This document shows, piece after piece, positions 12,669 to 24,590 of a stretch of 64,000 bases of DNA. The position numbers and the translations under genes were made by a program. Position 1 is the first letter of the stretch; every line of letters starts with the position of its first letter. The notes under the pieces are model-generated. The model saw only the letters and a list, made by a program, of their open reading frames with translations, did no database searches and had not been told where the DNA came from. This DNA comes from Cryptomeria japonica (Eukaryota; Streptophyta; Pinopsida; Cupressales; Cupressaceae): positions 597,437,335 through 597,501,334 of the forward strand of contig NC_081415.1 in assembly GCF_030272615.1 (NCBI RefSeq). Direction: 5' to 3'.

Positions 12669-15600
12669 ATGTCAGATTTTTATTTGCAAAATGTTCATGC
12701 TTTTGATGATTATTATGAGTATTGCCAAGATGAATTAGATGAAGCTTTGGATGAGTTTTTAAACCCTAAGGATGCCAAACCTTCATTTTACCAAAAACTC
12801 ATAAACCTTGTTACTATGCCATTTAGGTGTGATGAGAAAGATAAGTCGAATAATTCCTCTCAAGGATACATTCCTATCCACTCTTCCTCTGAATCTAGTA
12901 ACATGGTTGTTTTCAATAATCCCCTCTATGAGGAGATGTCTCCTTTCGAATTAAAAGACAAACCTTTTAACCGATATGATCATGCTTTGTTGGATGATGC
13001 TCTTGATGACTTTGTGGCTTTATCGAAATCTTTAAACAAGAACAAGGCCTCTAAATTGGTTAACATGATAAACTTGAATGAACATAATAAGCCTCTCTTT
13101 GAATTCCAAGGTGCTTATCCTTCTCCCACCTTTCAAGTTCTTAAATCACCTCTCCTTACTGTCCAAGGAAGGTATGATCATGATTCCTTTCGTACCCCGA
13201 ATAAACCAATCATCACTGTACAAGGAAGAAAACCTATAAGTCCTTACAATTATGCTAAACAAATAACTAGAGAGAGTTATCATGTGGTTGCCCATACTTA
13301 TCATACCAGAAATAATAGGCAACCTAATCCTCCTCCTATTATTCCAGTTTCCCTTCCTAACCCTCAACCAATTCTTCCTCAAGCTCCCCGTATTTCGCAA
13401 GTTATGGGTAAGGAATATGATCTCATAGAACAACTTAAAGCTACCCCTGCTAAGATATCCCATTGGGATTTGATTCAAACTTCTTCCACTTATCATGGAA
13501 TGTTACAAGATGCCTTGAAAGATTTGAATGTTCCTCCACCGAATACATCTAGTAATATAGCATCTTTTGTTAACTCTGTGATGAATCCTAAAGCTCAAAT
13601 TGTGTTTTCTCAAGATGAGTTGCCTACTAGTGAAATTCAACAACAATATGATCCCTTGATGATTGTGGTTATCATGAAAGATACTGCTATAAGACGAACA
13701 CTAGTAGATAATGGCTCTGGTCTTAATGTGTGTAGCATTAATCTATTGCATAAGATGAATGTGGATACATCTCTTATTGAGCCTGACTCTCGTCCCATTC
13801 GTGGTTTTGACAATGTGGCTAAGACTTCATTAGGTATCATCACCTTACCTCTCACAGTGGGACCTGTTACTTTGCCTACTCCTATCCATGTTATGCCGGG
13901 AAATTTAACATATAACTTGTTATTAGGGAGGCCTTGGATTCACAGCATGCAAGCTGTCCCCTCTACATTGCATAGACAAGTTAAATTTGTTTATAACAAT
14001 AAGACATACACTGTAATGGGTGATACTAATTTTCAAGCTTGTCTGCAAACATCTAATTCCAAAGGAGATTCTTCTAAGCCATCCTCGTCTAGTGATGACT
14101 CTTTAAACAAGAAACCTATCGATGAGTCTTCGCTCTCGGATCCTTCGGATGAGTCTGGAACTCCTGAAGAGGATCCTTCTTGACTTGAAACTACACATAA
14201 AAAGGATTTTGATCCTGAGAAGGTTCTTGCAGAGGATGATTGGGGATTTCTTGATTTTAACCCTACCTTTGTAGGTGAATATAAGGTTCCTTCTAGAGAA
14301 ATTAAAATTGAAAAGAAGGAAGAAGCTGAAAATCATAAAGTTGAAAAGATAGAAGAAGCTAAAAATCAATCAACCTTACCTGAATCTATGAGTAATAATT
14401 TTGTGGCCGCCTCTCAAACTTCTTCTCCTCACATCTATAATTATGAAGAGTTTGATTCTTTGTCTTATGAAAAACCACCTTCTCTTCCTGAAATGGCTGA
14501 TCGTTATGGTCGTGGTTTTCGCATTTTTGCTAAGCATGGGTATCATGGAAAAGGTTGTGGTGCTCATGAACAAGGGATAAGAGTTCCTCTAGAGACTAAT
14601 TTTCACAATTATGCCTTTGGACTTGGCTATAATCCCTGCAGACGTATTAAAGCTTTTAAAAGACCATGCATTAGTGTTAATGCTATTTCTACATCTCTAT
14701 CAATGCAGCACCCTGAGTATATTGATGGGGATCCTTCGGGTGACTGTGCTTTGGATATCTTCCCTACTGATGATGCTTTAGCTGAGTTCTTGGGAGCCTA
14801 TGACACTCTTCCTCGTTATCATCACAATAGGGGACTCCCTTATTGTTTGAACACTGAAGCCTATTTTGGAAAAGAGATTGATAATGATGAGATTGTGAAA
14901 GAATTCCCTTAGTTAAAGGACACTCCTCAACAAAGTAATCTTCTCATAAGTGATACCACTAATGTTAAGATAGACCTTTGCAATAAAGAGAAAGTTATTA
15001 AAATTGGAAAATGTTTGGATGAAGAGGAATAGAAACAATATGAAGAACTATTGCATGAATTCCCTGAGATCTTTGCTTGGACATATTCTGACATGCCTGG
15101 TATAGATCCTAAGATTGTTACTCATAATATTGTCTTAGTTCCTGATGCTAAGCCCGTGAAACAAAAGATTCGAAAAATGAATCCTAATGTGGCTCTGCTT
15201 GTTAAGGCTGAGATTGAAAAATTATTGGAGGCTGGATTTATCCGCCCTATTGACTATTCCCCATGGATTTCAAATATTGTCGCTGTGGCTAAACCAGATA
15301 ACAAAATAAGAATGTGTACTTACTTTTGAGATTTGAATAAAGCTTCCTTGAAAGATGATTTCCCTCTTCCAAACATTGACATGATAGTTGATTCTACGGC
15401 AGGACATGCCTTGTTATCCTTCATGGATGGTTTTTCAAGTTACAATCAAATTTTTATTAACCCTCAAGATCAATTCAAAACTGCTTTCACCACTCCTTGG
15501 GGTACGTTTTGTTGGATAATGATGCCTTTTGGACTTAAAAACGCCGGTGCGACTTATCAACGAGCGATGACCCTTATCTTTCATGATTATATGCATAAGA

Positions 15601-18239
15601 TTTTAGAGGATTATGTTGATGATATTTTGGCCAAATCCTTTCTTTACATGGATCATGTTAAAATCCTTCGTCAAATCTTTGAAAGAATTCATAAATATCA
15701 CATGCGCTTGAATCCCCGAAAATGTGTTTTTGGTGTGGATAGTGGAAAACTATTAGGATTCATAGTTTCGCATCGTGGGATTGAGGTGGACACTAAGAAA
15801 ATAGATGCTATTGTTAACATGCCACCTCCTAGAAATGTGTCTCAACTTAAAAGCTTACAGGGAAAGATTCAAGCTATTCGTAGGTTCATGTCTCAGCTTG
15901 CGGATCATACCTTTCCTTTTACTCAACTTCTTAAAAAGGATATCACTTTTCAATGGAATGAAGACTGTCAGCAAGCATTTGAAGATTTAAAAGTGTATTT
16001 GGCTAGTCCTCCTATTCTTCAACCTGCCGAACCTTCTAAACCCTTCCTTCTGTATACAGCTGCTTCCTCTCATGCTCTCGCAGCATTGTTGGCACAACAT
16101 GATAAAGATGGTAAGGAATGTCCGGTTTATTACATAAGTCGTACCTTACTCGATTATGAGACCCGATATTCTGCGATAGAAAGACAATGCTTGGCCTTGG
16201 TATTTGTGACTCAGAAATTGAGACATTATCTTTTGAATTCAGAAGTCCATGTCATGGTAAAGTTTGATCCTTTGAAGCATCTTTTCTCTAAAACTGATTT
16301 ATCAGGACGTCTAGCTAAGTGGGTTATGATGTTAACTGAATTTGACCTTAAATTTGTTTCACAAAAAGCAATTAAAGGACAAGCGTTGACCGATCACTTA
16401 GTTGAGGCCCCTTCACCTTTCTCCTTCCCTAACCCTGAGTCCTTTCCTGACGACTTCATTCTTTCTATAGAGAAAGATGAAACTTGGGAGTTATACTTTG
16501 ATGGCTCTAAGTGTCGTACGGGATCGGGGGTAGGTGTTGTTTTAGTTTCTCCTACAAAGAAACCTATTCCCTTATCATATCGTCTAAATTTCCTGTGTAC
16601 CAATAACATTGCTGAGTATGAGGCTCTTATAGCGGGAATAAAGGCAGCCTTGGCTCTGAACATAAAACACATACATATCTATGGAGATTCGCAATTGATT
16701 ATAAGACAAGTAACAGGAATATATCAAGCAAAACAAGACAAATTATCACAATATAAAGATCTTGCTATCTCTTTATTACAAAATTTTGATTCTTATACCA
16801 TGGAACCCGTTCCTCGAAAAGATAATCGACATGCGGATGCAATGGCATGTGTGGCTTCTCTAGTATCTTTAGAGGACCCTATGGTCGATCTTAATTTCGT
16901 TATTCACAATCTTATTTCTCCGGCTATTGAAGATGATTCTAGCTTGATAACATGTTGTGACTTTGTAGACTCAGGTGAATGGTACTCGCATATCGTAAGA
17001 TATTTGACCGATGGTACCTTTCCTGATTCCGCTAATAGGAACACTAGGGCTAGAATCTGCAAGCTGTCTACTAGATATATCAGCCTTTCTAATGTCCTTT
17101 ATCGAAGGGGTTATGATGGTCTTCTCCTTCGTTGTCTTAACAAGTCGGAAATCCCCGTTGCTCTTGAAGAGGCACATTCAGGTGCCTGTGGGGGGCATTT
17201 TGGGGGCAAATCCTTGGTTCATAGATTGCTTCGTATGGGATACTATTGGCAAACTATGTAGAAGGATTCCTTTTCATTTGTTAAAAAATGTCATCAATGT
17301 CAACAACACAATAATCTGATTCATGCTCCTGCCCAAGAACTGCGTTCTCAAGTAGCTTCTTGGCCTTTTTCTGCATGGGGTTTGGATCTTATTGGAAAAA
17401 TCTCTCCTCCTTCATCTCAAGGACACACCTTCATTATAACCGCAACAGATTACTTTACAAAGTGGGTAGAAGCTATTCCCCTTCGCTCTACTACTGCTGA
17501 AGTGATTTGTCAATTTCTTCTAGAAAACATTATTTCTCGATTTGGGATACCTTCCACTATTATCTCAGATAATGGGACATCGTTTAAAAACAAGGATGTG
17601 AAGAAATTCCTCGAGAAGTATCATATCAAACATCGATTTTCTACACCATATTATCCTCAATCAAATGGCCAAGCCGAATCATCCAATAAGATAATTGAAC
17701 AAATTATTCGTAAAACCGTAAATAAGCATGGTAAGGATTGGAGTAACCAGCTAATCTATGCTCTTTGGGCTTACCGAACGAGTGTACGAATTGCTACGGG
17801 AACTACTCCTTATAATCTTGTTTATGGTGCTAATGCTATTATGCCCTTAGAATTAGAGATTCCATCACTTAGGGTTTCTCTCAAAGGTATAGTAGATGAT
17901 GACTCTTATAGAGAACAATGACTTCAACAGCTTGAGATGCTTGATGAACAGCGCATAAACGCTCTTGAGCATATTCAAGCATATCACAAAACTCTACAAC
18001 GAAGCTATAATGACAAGGTTATTCAACGTTCCTTCTCAGTAGGTGACTTAGTCCTTTATGAGAATCAGCGCAATGTGAATGCCTTGCCTGCTGAAAAGGG
18101 AAAATTTAGTCCTAATTGGCTTGGACCATATATCGTTATTGAGGATTATGGATCAGGTGCTTACAAAATAGCAGATGTAGACGGTACGCCTCTTAAAGAA
18201 CCTATTAATGCTATGCACTTGCGTAGATATTATGCTTAA
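12669..18239 (+). pseudogene. pol: Element B pol polyprotein (protease, G-patch, RT, RNase H, aRNase H, integrase)
   Basis: One uninterrupted reading frame register of 1857 codons, broken only by stops at 14181 (TGA), 14910 (TAG), 15030 (TAG), 15327 (TGA), 17259 (TAG) and 17919 (TGA). The N-terminal ~240 residues are acidic, then Pro-rich, and show no gag domain or zinc knuckle. Protease motif DNGSG lies at 13707 and LGRPW near 13925. A G-patch (DRYGRGF...KHGYHGKGCG) lies at about 14490-14610. RT has YVDD at 15612-15623. Ty3 RNase H follows at about 16030-16290, then the second RNase H (YFDGS near 16497, AEYE, YGDSQ, HADAMA). The integrase zinc finger spans the TAG at 17259. The D-D-35-E core has D at 17385, D at 17568 and E at 17676. 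A GPY-type module ends MHLRRYYA at the stop 18237-18239. The start ATG lies about 150 nt after the primer site. Confidence 0.93.
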
Positions 18240-18840
18240 TTCTTCATTCTTCATTTATCTTCCTTTTCAATTCTTCAACATTGGATAATATGTTAGTATC
18301 TCTTAGTTAAAGCAAAATAGAATTAAATGTTATGATGTTTAATCTATATTGCTTCATTCCTGACAAGCGTGTCTTCTTACTTTATAGTTTGTCTTGAATT
18401 CATTTATGTAAATTGTAAAAGGTTTACATTCTCGTTATGCTGGCATATTATACAATGTCTTTATGTGTTAAGTAGAATCGTATCATGTTGTGTTTAAGTA
18501 CAAGATTAAATCACATTAGTTATATTATTCTTAGGCTTAATGCATATTTCTTCCTTATCATCAATGTAGTACTTGATTAAACATTTTAATTAAGTCACAC
18601 ATGTATCAATTTAATCATGGAGCATTGAGAAATCAATCACATGGAAATTAAATTCTGAACATACATGTACATTTACCAAATGTATTAGATTTAATCAAAA
18701 CAAAATATATGTTGTTTTAAGCATTAAAGATAACACATTTGAGACAAAGAGAAGCATGTATATATATATATATATGTGGATCGTACACAAAAATAGGTCA
18801 CTGTATATCCAAAATGTGACCTCTCTTTTACATCATAAAA
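18240..18840 (+). other. Element B spacer between pol and antisense PMD gene
   Basis: AT-rich, no coding capacity recognised. It contains a short (TA)n run at about 18757-18774. It is the convergent intergenic space between sense pol and the antisense gene, so it would hold both 3' ends. Confidence 0.5.
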
Positions 18841-20983
18841 TCATCTCCTATCCCTAGGGCTAGTGGCTGGAGAGTGTCGACTGGATGCTCCCTCCTGGTC
18901 TGGCCGTGAAGGTGGACCCATGGGTGTGTAGTGCGATACAGATCGTGAGTGACTCCGAGAGGAACTCCTACGATCCCTATCCATAAGGATCGCATGATAG
19001 GTGGTAGCCTCAGTCTGAGCCGCTGCTAGATCTCACCGCGCCTGCTAGAGGTCCTCTGATAGGACTCTCTCTCTCTGTCGTGCCTGCTGGAGGTCCTCTG
19101 ATAGGACTCTCTCTCTCTCCCTCCATATATCTACCTGTACTTGAAATGGGAAAAACAAATCCTCATGCCAACCCGCGTTCCCCTGAGGCCTATAGGCAAT
19201 CTGTGAGGAACTGGGGATCTGTGCTATCATGGAAATGTCTGTCATTGCCTGCTGAATCAAGGAATGCCATTCCTGCACATTAGCTGTGGCAGTAGAATAG
19301 ATTTTTGTTAGTACCATTCTATATCATCAAAACATTAATCAATCAATATAAACCTACTATACCTGGATCTCCCTCGCGCTAGTAGGGATCATGATATGGT
19401 ACCATCTGTGCCTGGGCACTGCTAGGCTCCCCTCGCTCGCATACTCTATTCACGATGGGTGTAGGCTAGATGGTACTGGTGACAGGTTTCCGTATCACCT
19501 CCTGTTCCTCCTGTTGGGGAATAAGAGGTGGATCCAAAGCTATGGTATCGTCTTCTGAATGGTGGGGAGCTGCATCCGACTCCTCCTCATCATCCTCATC
19601 CTCGTCCTCATCCGCCTCATCACCTGCATCCTCCTCATTCTCCTCTCTATCTGCATCCTCATCCTCCTCCTCCTCGTCACTGGGCTGATCGCCTGTAGGT
19701 GGATCAGGATCTCCCGCCTCCTCATGACCCTCAACCTCCTCTGGCTCCTCTAACCTGGATCCCTCATCCTCATCTCGATCTCCATGTCTCCATGGGCCTG
19801 GATAGCCTGTCGGATGATCTGGTGGAAAGATAGGACCTGGATATGATCTCATAAACCATGAGACGTACCTACGCTCTGCTCCAGGCTCTACAGAGTAGTC
19901 AGTGACTACATCCTGATCAGATCCCTCTAATTCTGTCGTCTCAATATCATCTACCATCGGTCTCGCTACTGCTCCAGGTCTGGGAAGGACCCGTGAGTGT
20001 CAAGTATAGATGGGCACATCGGCTGGAACACACTGCTCTAGTCCGAATTGCCTCCGTACTCGGTCAAAGTAGAAAGGAACTATGATGTGTGCATATCGTC
20101 CTCGCAGTAGGCGGTTCCTCTGTAGGCATGCTAATTGTCTCTCCATACCATCCCATCTGTGCATCAGTAGGTAAGGTCTCCACACTATCACCTCGGCTGT
20201 CAGTCTGTCAATAATCACTCTCCAATATAATAAATCGCCAAATCTTAACTCTCTGGTAAGTGGATAAGCGAACACCCTAGGTCGCTCGCTCGCTGTACTC
20301 AGTGGAAAGCCGACGGGCCTGGTGCATGTGAAATGCTCTAAAATCCACACCTGTAGAAGTGTGCATGTCATCAAACTACAACCCTGTCCGAATATATACT
20401 CCTCAAGGTCGTGATAGAGATGTGCAAGCATACTCTGACCCCATGCATAAACTCTCCTGTGTCTCTCCATCGCTCTGATACAACATGTGAGGCCCCCATG
20501 CATGTGTGTCCCTCGCCCATTAGGGCAGACGGCTAGTGCTATGATGGCTATCATAAGGTGTCTCAGAAGTGGTACCTCCCCTGTAGGATGTAAGAGCCAG
20601 CTGACCATGATGCGAACTCTCATCTCGCTCGGCATGACTCTCCCTATGCAATACACCTACTCTCTCTGATGATCCTCCACTGACCGATCGGTCGCGTATG
20701 TAACTGTCGCTCCTATGATAGGAAGACGAAGTATATGGTACACATCCTCGAGTGTGACCGTCAGCTCTCCTACTGGAAGGTGAAAGGTGCATGTGTCAGG
20801 ATCCCATCGCTCCATCAAGGCCATCAGCATCGTAGGATGAAATCGAATGGCCGACATGAGAATCACGTACCACAATCCCACAATCGACAGTGTGTCTCTC
20901 TCTGACTGAGTCAGCCGCGGAATCTGATCTCGCAAAGTGCGAAGAATATGTCCCGCTGTGTGCTCTCTCATGTACAGGAGACC

Positions 20984-21295
20984 CTGCAAATGAAAACATG
21001 ACCGTAATCAGTACTCGATCATCGAAATCACAAATGCAAACCGTCGCACATCGTATGCTAGCCCCAAACCCCTCGCCAGGCCCTGATTAGGGACCATGGC
21101 GCCCTGTTAGGGACCATGGCGCCCTGCAGGGACCATGGCGCCCCTGTCAGGGACCATGGCGCCCTGGGGGGACTAGGGCGCCCCTCAGGGACCATGGCGC
21201 CCTGGGTGGGTCCCGGTCAGCCTTCAAGGCCCGCATACGATCACAAAAAAGTCAAACATGCAAAAAATCAATAGTCAAACGTTTTGTCAACTCAC
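20984..21295 (-). other. Predicted spliceosomal intron of the PMD gene
   Basis: 312 bp, GTGAGT donor and TTTGCAG acceptor on the minus strand, phase 0 on both sides. It contains the GC-rich GGGACCATGGCGCC repeat block. On the plus (retrotransposon RNA) strand it reads CT...AC, so it would not be spliced during the element's own life cycle. Confidence 0.65.
21085..21215. repeat. Array of GGGACCATGGCGCC repeats
   Basis: Five near-perfect GGGACCATGGCGCC(C) copies and one diverged copy (GGGACTAGGGCGCC) in about 130 bp, of about 20-25 bp period, ending GGGTGGGTCCC. It is strikingly GC-rich against AT-rich surroundings and related in sequence to the GC blocks in LTRs A and B. Confidence 0.85.
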
Positions 21296-21376
21296 CTCAT
21301 CCAGTGGCTCATCGTCGATCACGGCCTGGCATAGGATCTCGATCCTTGTGGGATGCTCCGGTCGTCGTGAAGGCAT

Positions 21377-21941
21377 GATGATGGCTAGGTGGGCTCCGCT
21401 ACACTGAATAGTATCCTGAAATCGACAAAGTGACGAACACAAGTGTCACTTTCGAAGTATATACTCTCATTTGTTTATTCTTACTTGTTGAACCCTAATT
21501 TCCCTCTATCATTCATTTTATCATAACTTGAGTTTGGGAGATGCGATTTTTGAGCCGTTTGTTGTGTTGGAATCGTATTTTACTTCTCCTACTCTCGGGA
21601 TGTTCCAAAAAGTGCTCCGATGAAGCCTATTTAGCGAACACCCCTCATCAACACTCTCTTACACAATTTGTCGCAAGTAAACATGCTACCCTGTTTCACC
21701 TCCCTAATAAGCAAGTCGAAACAGGGGGGGCATATAGCTACTCACAGATTTCATCACTTTCCCTAGTAAGCATTAGGTGATTTTGTGATCTAACGTGTGT
21801 TTTGTAGGGTGCGGTTCCTAACTGTGTACTGCAGATACCGCTGGGGGCTTCGTCCGACAACTTATGGATATATCCTTTTTCAAATAATGTTTACTTTTCT
21901 GTACTTTAGCTTGCATATGCACGTAGTACTCATATGACCGC
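21377..21941 (+). other. Element B 3' internal region upstream of the polypurine tract
   Basis: No convincing gene. It includes the putative upstream region of the antisense PMD gene. It also carries a second purine run CAGGGGGGGCATA near 21722 that has a counterpart (TAGGGGGGCATA) in element A near 24281. Confidence 0.5.
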
Positions 21942-21957
21942 TAAAGTGGGGGCTAAA
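21942..21957 (+). promoter_or_regulatory. Polypurine tract of element B
   Basis: TAAAGTGGGGGCTAAA directly abuts the 3' LTR start. It is identical, 16/16, to the tract of element A at 24575-24590. It primes plus-strand cDNA synthesis. Confidence 0.85.
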
Positions 21958-23583
21958 TGTAGCGTCGTAAATTGTACGCACTCGCTAAGGTGGTACAATT
22001 TCACACCTAGTTTAGCACCCGCCTTAGTGCATTTTGCATTCTGCATTGCATTTCTCCTTAAGAACTTAATTAATCAAATTAATTAGGTCTAAGGTCCTAT
22101 TTCATCATTCTCTACATCACAAAGTTGGGCCCTTTCACTAAAGCGCGCCCTTCGCATTTTATTCCTCCAATACATCACTCAATCAAAAACCCTAATTAAG
22201 TCCTATTCCGAACTTGGGGACTTGGTTTCGGGGTCAAAACATCTCAAAATCACCTGTAACTTCGGGATTCTCTCTAAAATCATCATATCCGACAGCCCTG
22301 AAAATTTGGTGAAAAGTTGTCGGGACCGTGGCGCTCGGTGCACATGGTCCCGGACATTTTTTCCGAAATTTTGGGAGCATGATCCAATCATAAAATAAAG
22401 CTTAACCCCAATAAATTGGTGGGATATTCAATCTCTAGGTCGGCCAAAATATGAATTTACGACCTAGGGTTTCATACATAAAAGCTCTCTTTCCTCATTT
22501 GAAGGGATCGGATTTTTGTTTCCAGGAACTTCATATGCAGCGAAAGAGAAGATCTTTGAGGACTTCAACAACATTCAACATCATTCTATCAAGCATCTAT
22601 CAAATTCATTCATCCACTTAGGGCTTGGAAGACATTGAAGAACAATAGGAGATTACCGACTGAAGATTGGCTTGTACTCCTCCCTTGAGGGTTGGGTATG
22701 ATTTCGTATTGTTTTCATGTCTTTGCATAAGCTTTGATACATCATTTATTCATGCTTTAGATCACATTGCATCTTGATTTAGAGCATTTACATTATCATT
22801 TGCAAGCAATTAGGGTTTACTTTCTAGGTTGCTCTAGTTTGCTTTCTTGCATTTTGGACCTTGCACACACACTAGGTCTGCACACACAATACATTTTACA
22901 AAACAACTTGGCTATTCGTAGAGGTGGAAATCACCGAAGCGGGGGTTTGACTAAGGCAAAACCCTATATAGCCGCCCCTCCCCCTTTTTCAGATATTATT
23001 TCAGGTTTCGGGATTCAGACGACGCTGCGGGATACAGATCCAGAGAGAGAAGGTTGGAACAGCACTCTGTGTGAAATTGCAGAGCAGGAGACTGGGACAG
23101 GGGCGCTGGGCGCCCTGGTCCCTGGGACAGAGGCGCTGGGTGCCCTGGTCCTCCGGACAAATAGTTTGCAGACAGTTTCCAGACAGTGTTTCAGAGTGCA
23201 GAACAATGGTTTCCGGTGCAGTTTTCAGGACAGTGGCGCCTGCGCCCCCGTCCCGAACATTTTCAGTCCGATTTTGACTCCGGGTACATATCTGCATTCT
23301 TATTTCATCCTTGTATTTATAGCTGTTCATTGTTTAATCTCAATTCTACAATCTGGTTATTAGTTCATACTTGCATTTTGGGATTAGGGTTTGAACTTGC
23401 ATTACTTGATCTTACAATTTCAACAAGGGAATAGAAATCCTAATAGATATCCCGTGGCTCTCTCTTTCACCAAAATAAGTAGCCAATTGTGCGATATCTC
23501 TAGGCTCTTTCATATTACGTAATGTGTGTCAAAAGGTAGGATTAGGGCATGTTAACCTAGTCTCGCTTTTTTTCCCCCACACA
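21958..23583 (+). repeat. 3' LTR of element B
   Basis: 1626 bp, TGTAGCGTCG...CCCCCACACA. It matches 10850-12496 except for scattered, mainly transition differences and a shortened GC repeat near 23095-23155. It is followed by target duplication AGATG at 23584-23588. Confidence 0.95.
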
Positions 23584-23860
23584 AGATGAAAATGTTATTC
23601 ATGATGAAAATGTTACTTCTTTACATTCTGATAGTGAATATGAACATGTTGATGTTGATAATTATCTATCTAATGAATTTTCTAAAACACTTATCCTAGC
23701 TCCTAGATAAGAACAACGTGGCTCAGAACATTAACATAGCCCTTGTTTGGATCTTGTGATAGCTCCATCTGCTGTGTTGGATGTTCCTCCTCTAGCGTGT
23801 TCCCTACCTTCCCGAAACATTGATCAGCAAGATTGGGGGGTAGATGACGTGCTAGGCTAG
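23584..23860 (+). pseudogene. gag: Element A gag, C-terminal remainder after B
   Basis: After one AGATG copy the frame from 10846 continues at 23589 without a shift. It gives an acidic, Asp/Glu/His-rich tail with stops TAA 23708-23710 and TAA 23732-23734 and a final TAG at 23858-23860. No domain recognised. The clean frame across the insertion shows that B interrupted a coding sequence. Confidence 0.8.
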
Positions 23861-24574
23861 TTTCATTAGCATAGCAGATTCTCTCCTCCTCTATTTCTTT
23901 TGTTACTTCTTCTATATGTTACTCTCATTCTTCTATTTGTTGTCCTTAGTGTTGTCTACTTGAGGATGATGCAAAACATTGAGATCTCTCGATCTCTCTC
24001 ATGTTGACTCAAAAGACACATGTGTTCCCTTCTTCTAGGTGACCTTCCTTGATTGGGGAATGAAGAACAATTATGCATACATACATATGATATACATGAA
24101 TACTGACCCCGAGGAAAGCGAAGTCACCTTGTGGTTTGTGTTATGTGTCTATTATCCTTGGGCTTATCTCACACTTGGGGGCTAAATCCTTGTGATAACG
24201 TGCTCCTTTCTCATTTATTATATGTATCACTACCTTAAAGCAATCACCCCCGATGAGGCGTGTGCGATCGCTTTAACGTAGGGGGGCATACATCCCGTTC
24301 ATATCTTTTCAAGATACTTAAATATTTCTCGACAAATTTAGCTTTGCCTTGAAAATTTTTGATATCTTTCTTGCATGACTCATAGTGAGGGAACCTTACT
24401 ACTGATAGTCATGGTTCTCCCTCATGATCTTCCCTTTTACTTTGTCAATCGAAGTCGTAAGATCCTTAGTCCACTGGGGGCTTGGTGTATCTTGCCTCCT
24501 TGACGTGGTGAAAGTTTTTCAATGTTGTTTCCTTGTACTTTACCAGAAGTATGAGCATACGCTTATACTCCCGC
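23861..24574 (+). other. Element A 3' untranslated region
   Basis: Non-coding, moderately AT-rich. It contains a second purine run at about 24280-24290 and shares its last ~60 bases with the end of element B's internal region. No RT or integrase remnant seen. Confidence 0.6.
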
Positions 24575-24590
24575 TAAAGTGGGGGCTAAA
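24575..24590 (+). promoter_or_regulatory. Polypurine tract of element A
   Basis: TAAAGTGGGGGCTAAA immediately before the 3' LTR, identical to element B's tract. Confidence 0.85.

Larger units (their letters stand above)
18841..21376 (-). pseudogene. Antisense plant-mobile-domain (PMD) gene inside element B, with intron(s)
   Basis: Exon 1 runs 21376-21296 (27 codons, starting MPSRRPEHPT) and stops at a GAG|GTGAGT donor. An acceptor TTTTCATTTGCAG lies at 20996-20984. Both junctions are phase 0. Exon 2 stays in one frame from 20983 to at least 19466, crossed by TAG 20657-20659 and TGA 20000-20002. Its first part has the plant mobile domain signature (PVGELTVTLEDVYHILRLP, then AWGQSMLAHLYHDLEEYIFG and LLQVWILEHF). 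Such domains occur in MAIN/MAIL-type plant nuclear proteins and in transposons. Then come Asp/Glu-rich acidic repeats (19540-19800). A probable second intron is near 19366-19287. The tail has a duplicated RERVLSEDLQQAR repeat and an Arg/Ser-rich end at TGA 18843-18841. Several nonsense codons make it a pseudogene. Function unknown; domain assignment fairly secure, exon 3 tentative. Confidence 0.8.
10850..23583 (+). mobile_element. Element B: Tat-lineage Ty3/gypsy with pol and an antisense PMD gene, no recognisable gag
   Basis: Flanked by LTRs 10850-12496 and 21958-23583 with 5-bp target duplication AGATG (10845-10849 and 23584-23588), so it jumped into the gag of element A. Internal order: primer site 12500; pol-type frame 12669-18239; AT-rich spacer; antisense plant-mobile-domain gene 21376-18841; polypurine tract 21942-21957. 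Extra reading frames between integrase and 3' LTR, in either orientation, are a known habit of Tat-lineage elements. The absence of a gag domain is unusual and suggests either deletion or use of Gag in trans. Confidence 0.95.

Noticed and set aside
12669-18239. Possible integrated pararetrovirus
   Set aside because: LTR pair, tRNA-Trp primer site, polypurine tract, integrase and 5-bp target duplication all identify an LTR retrotransposon; no movement or coat protein seen.
19470-19688. Plus-strand poly-Ser frame opposite the PMD gene
   Set aside because: Shadow of the Asp/Glu-rich repeat codons of the minus-strand gene.
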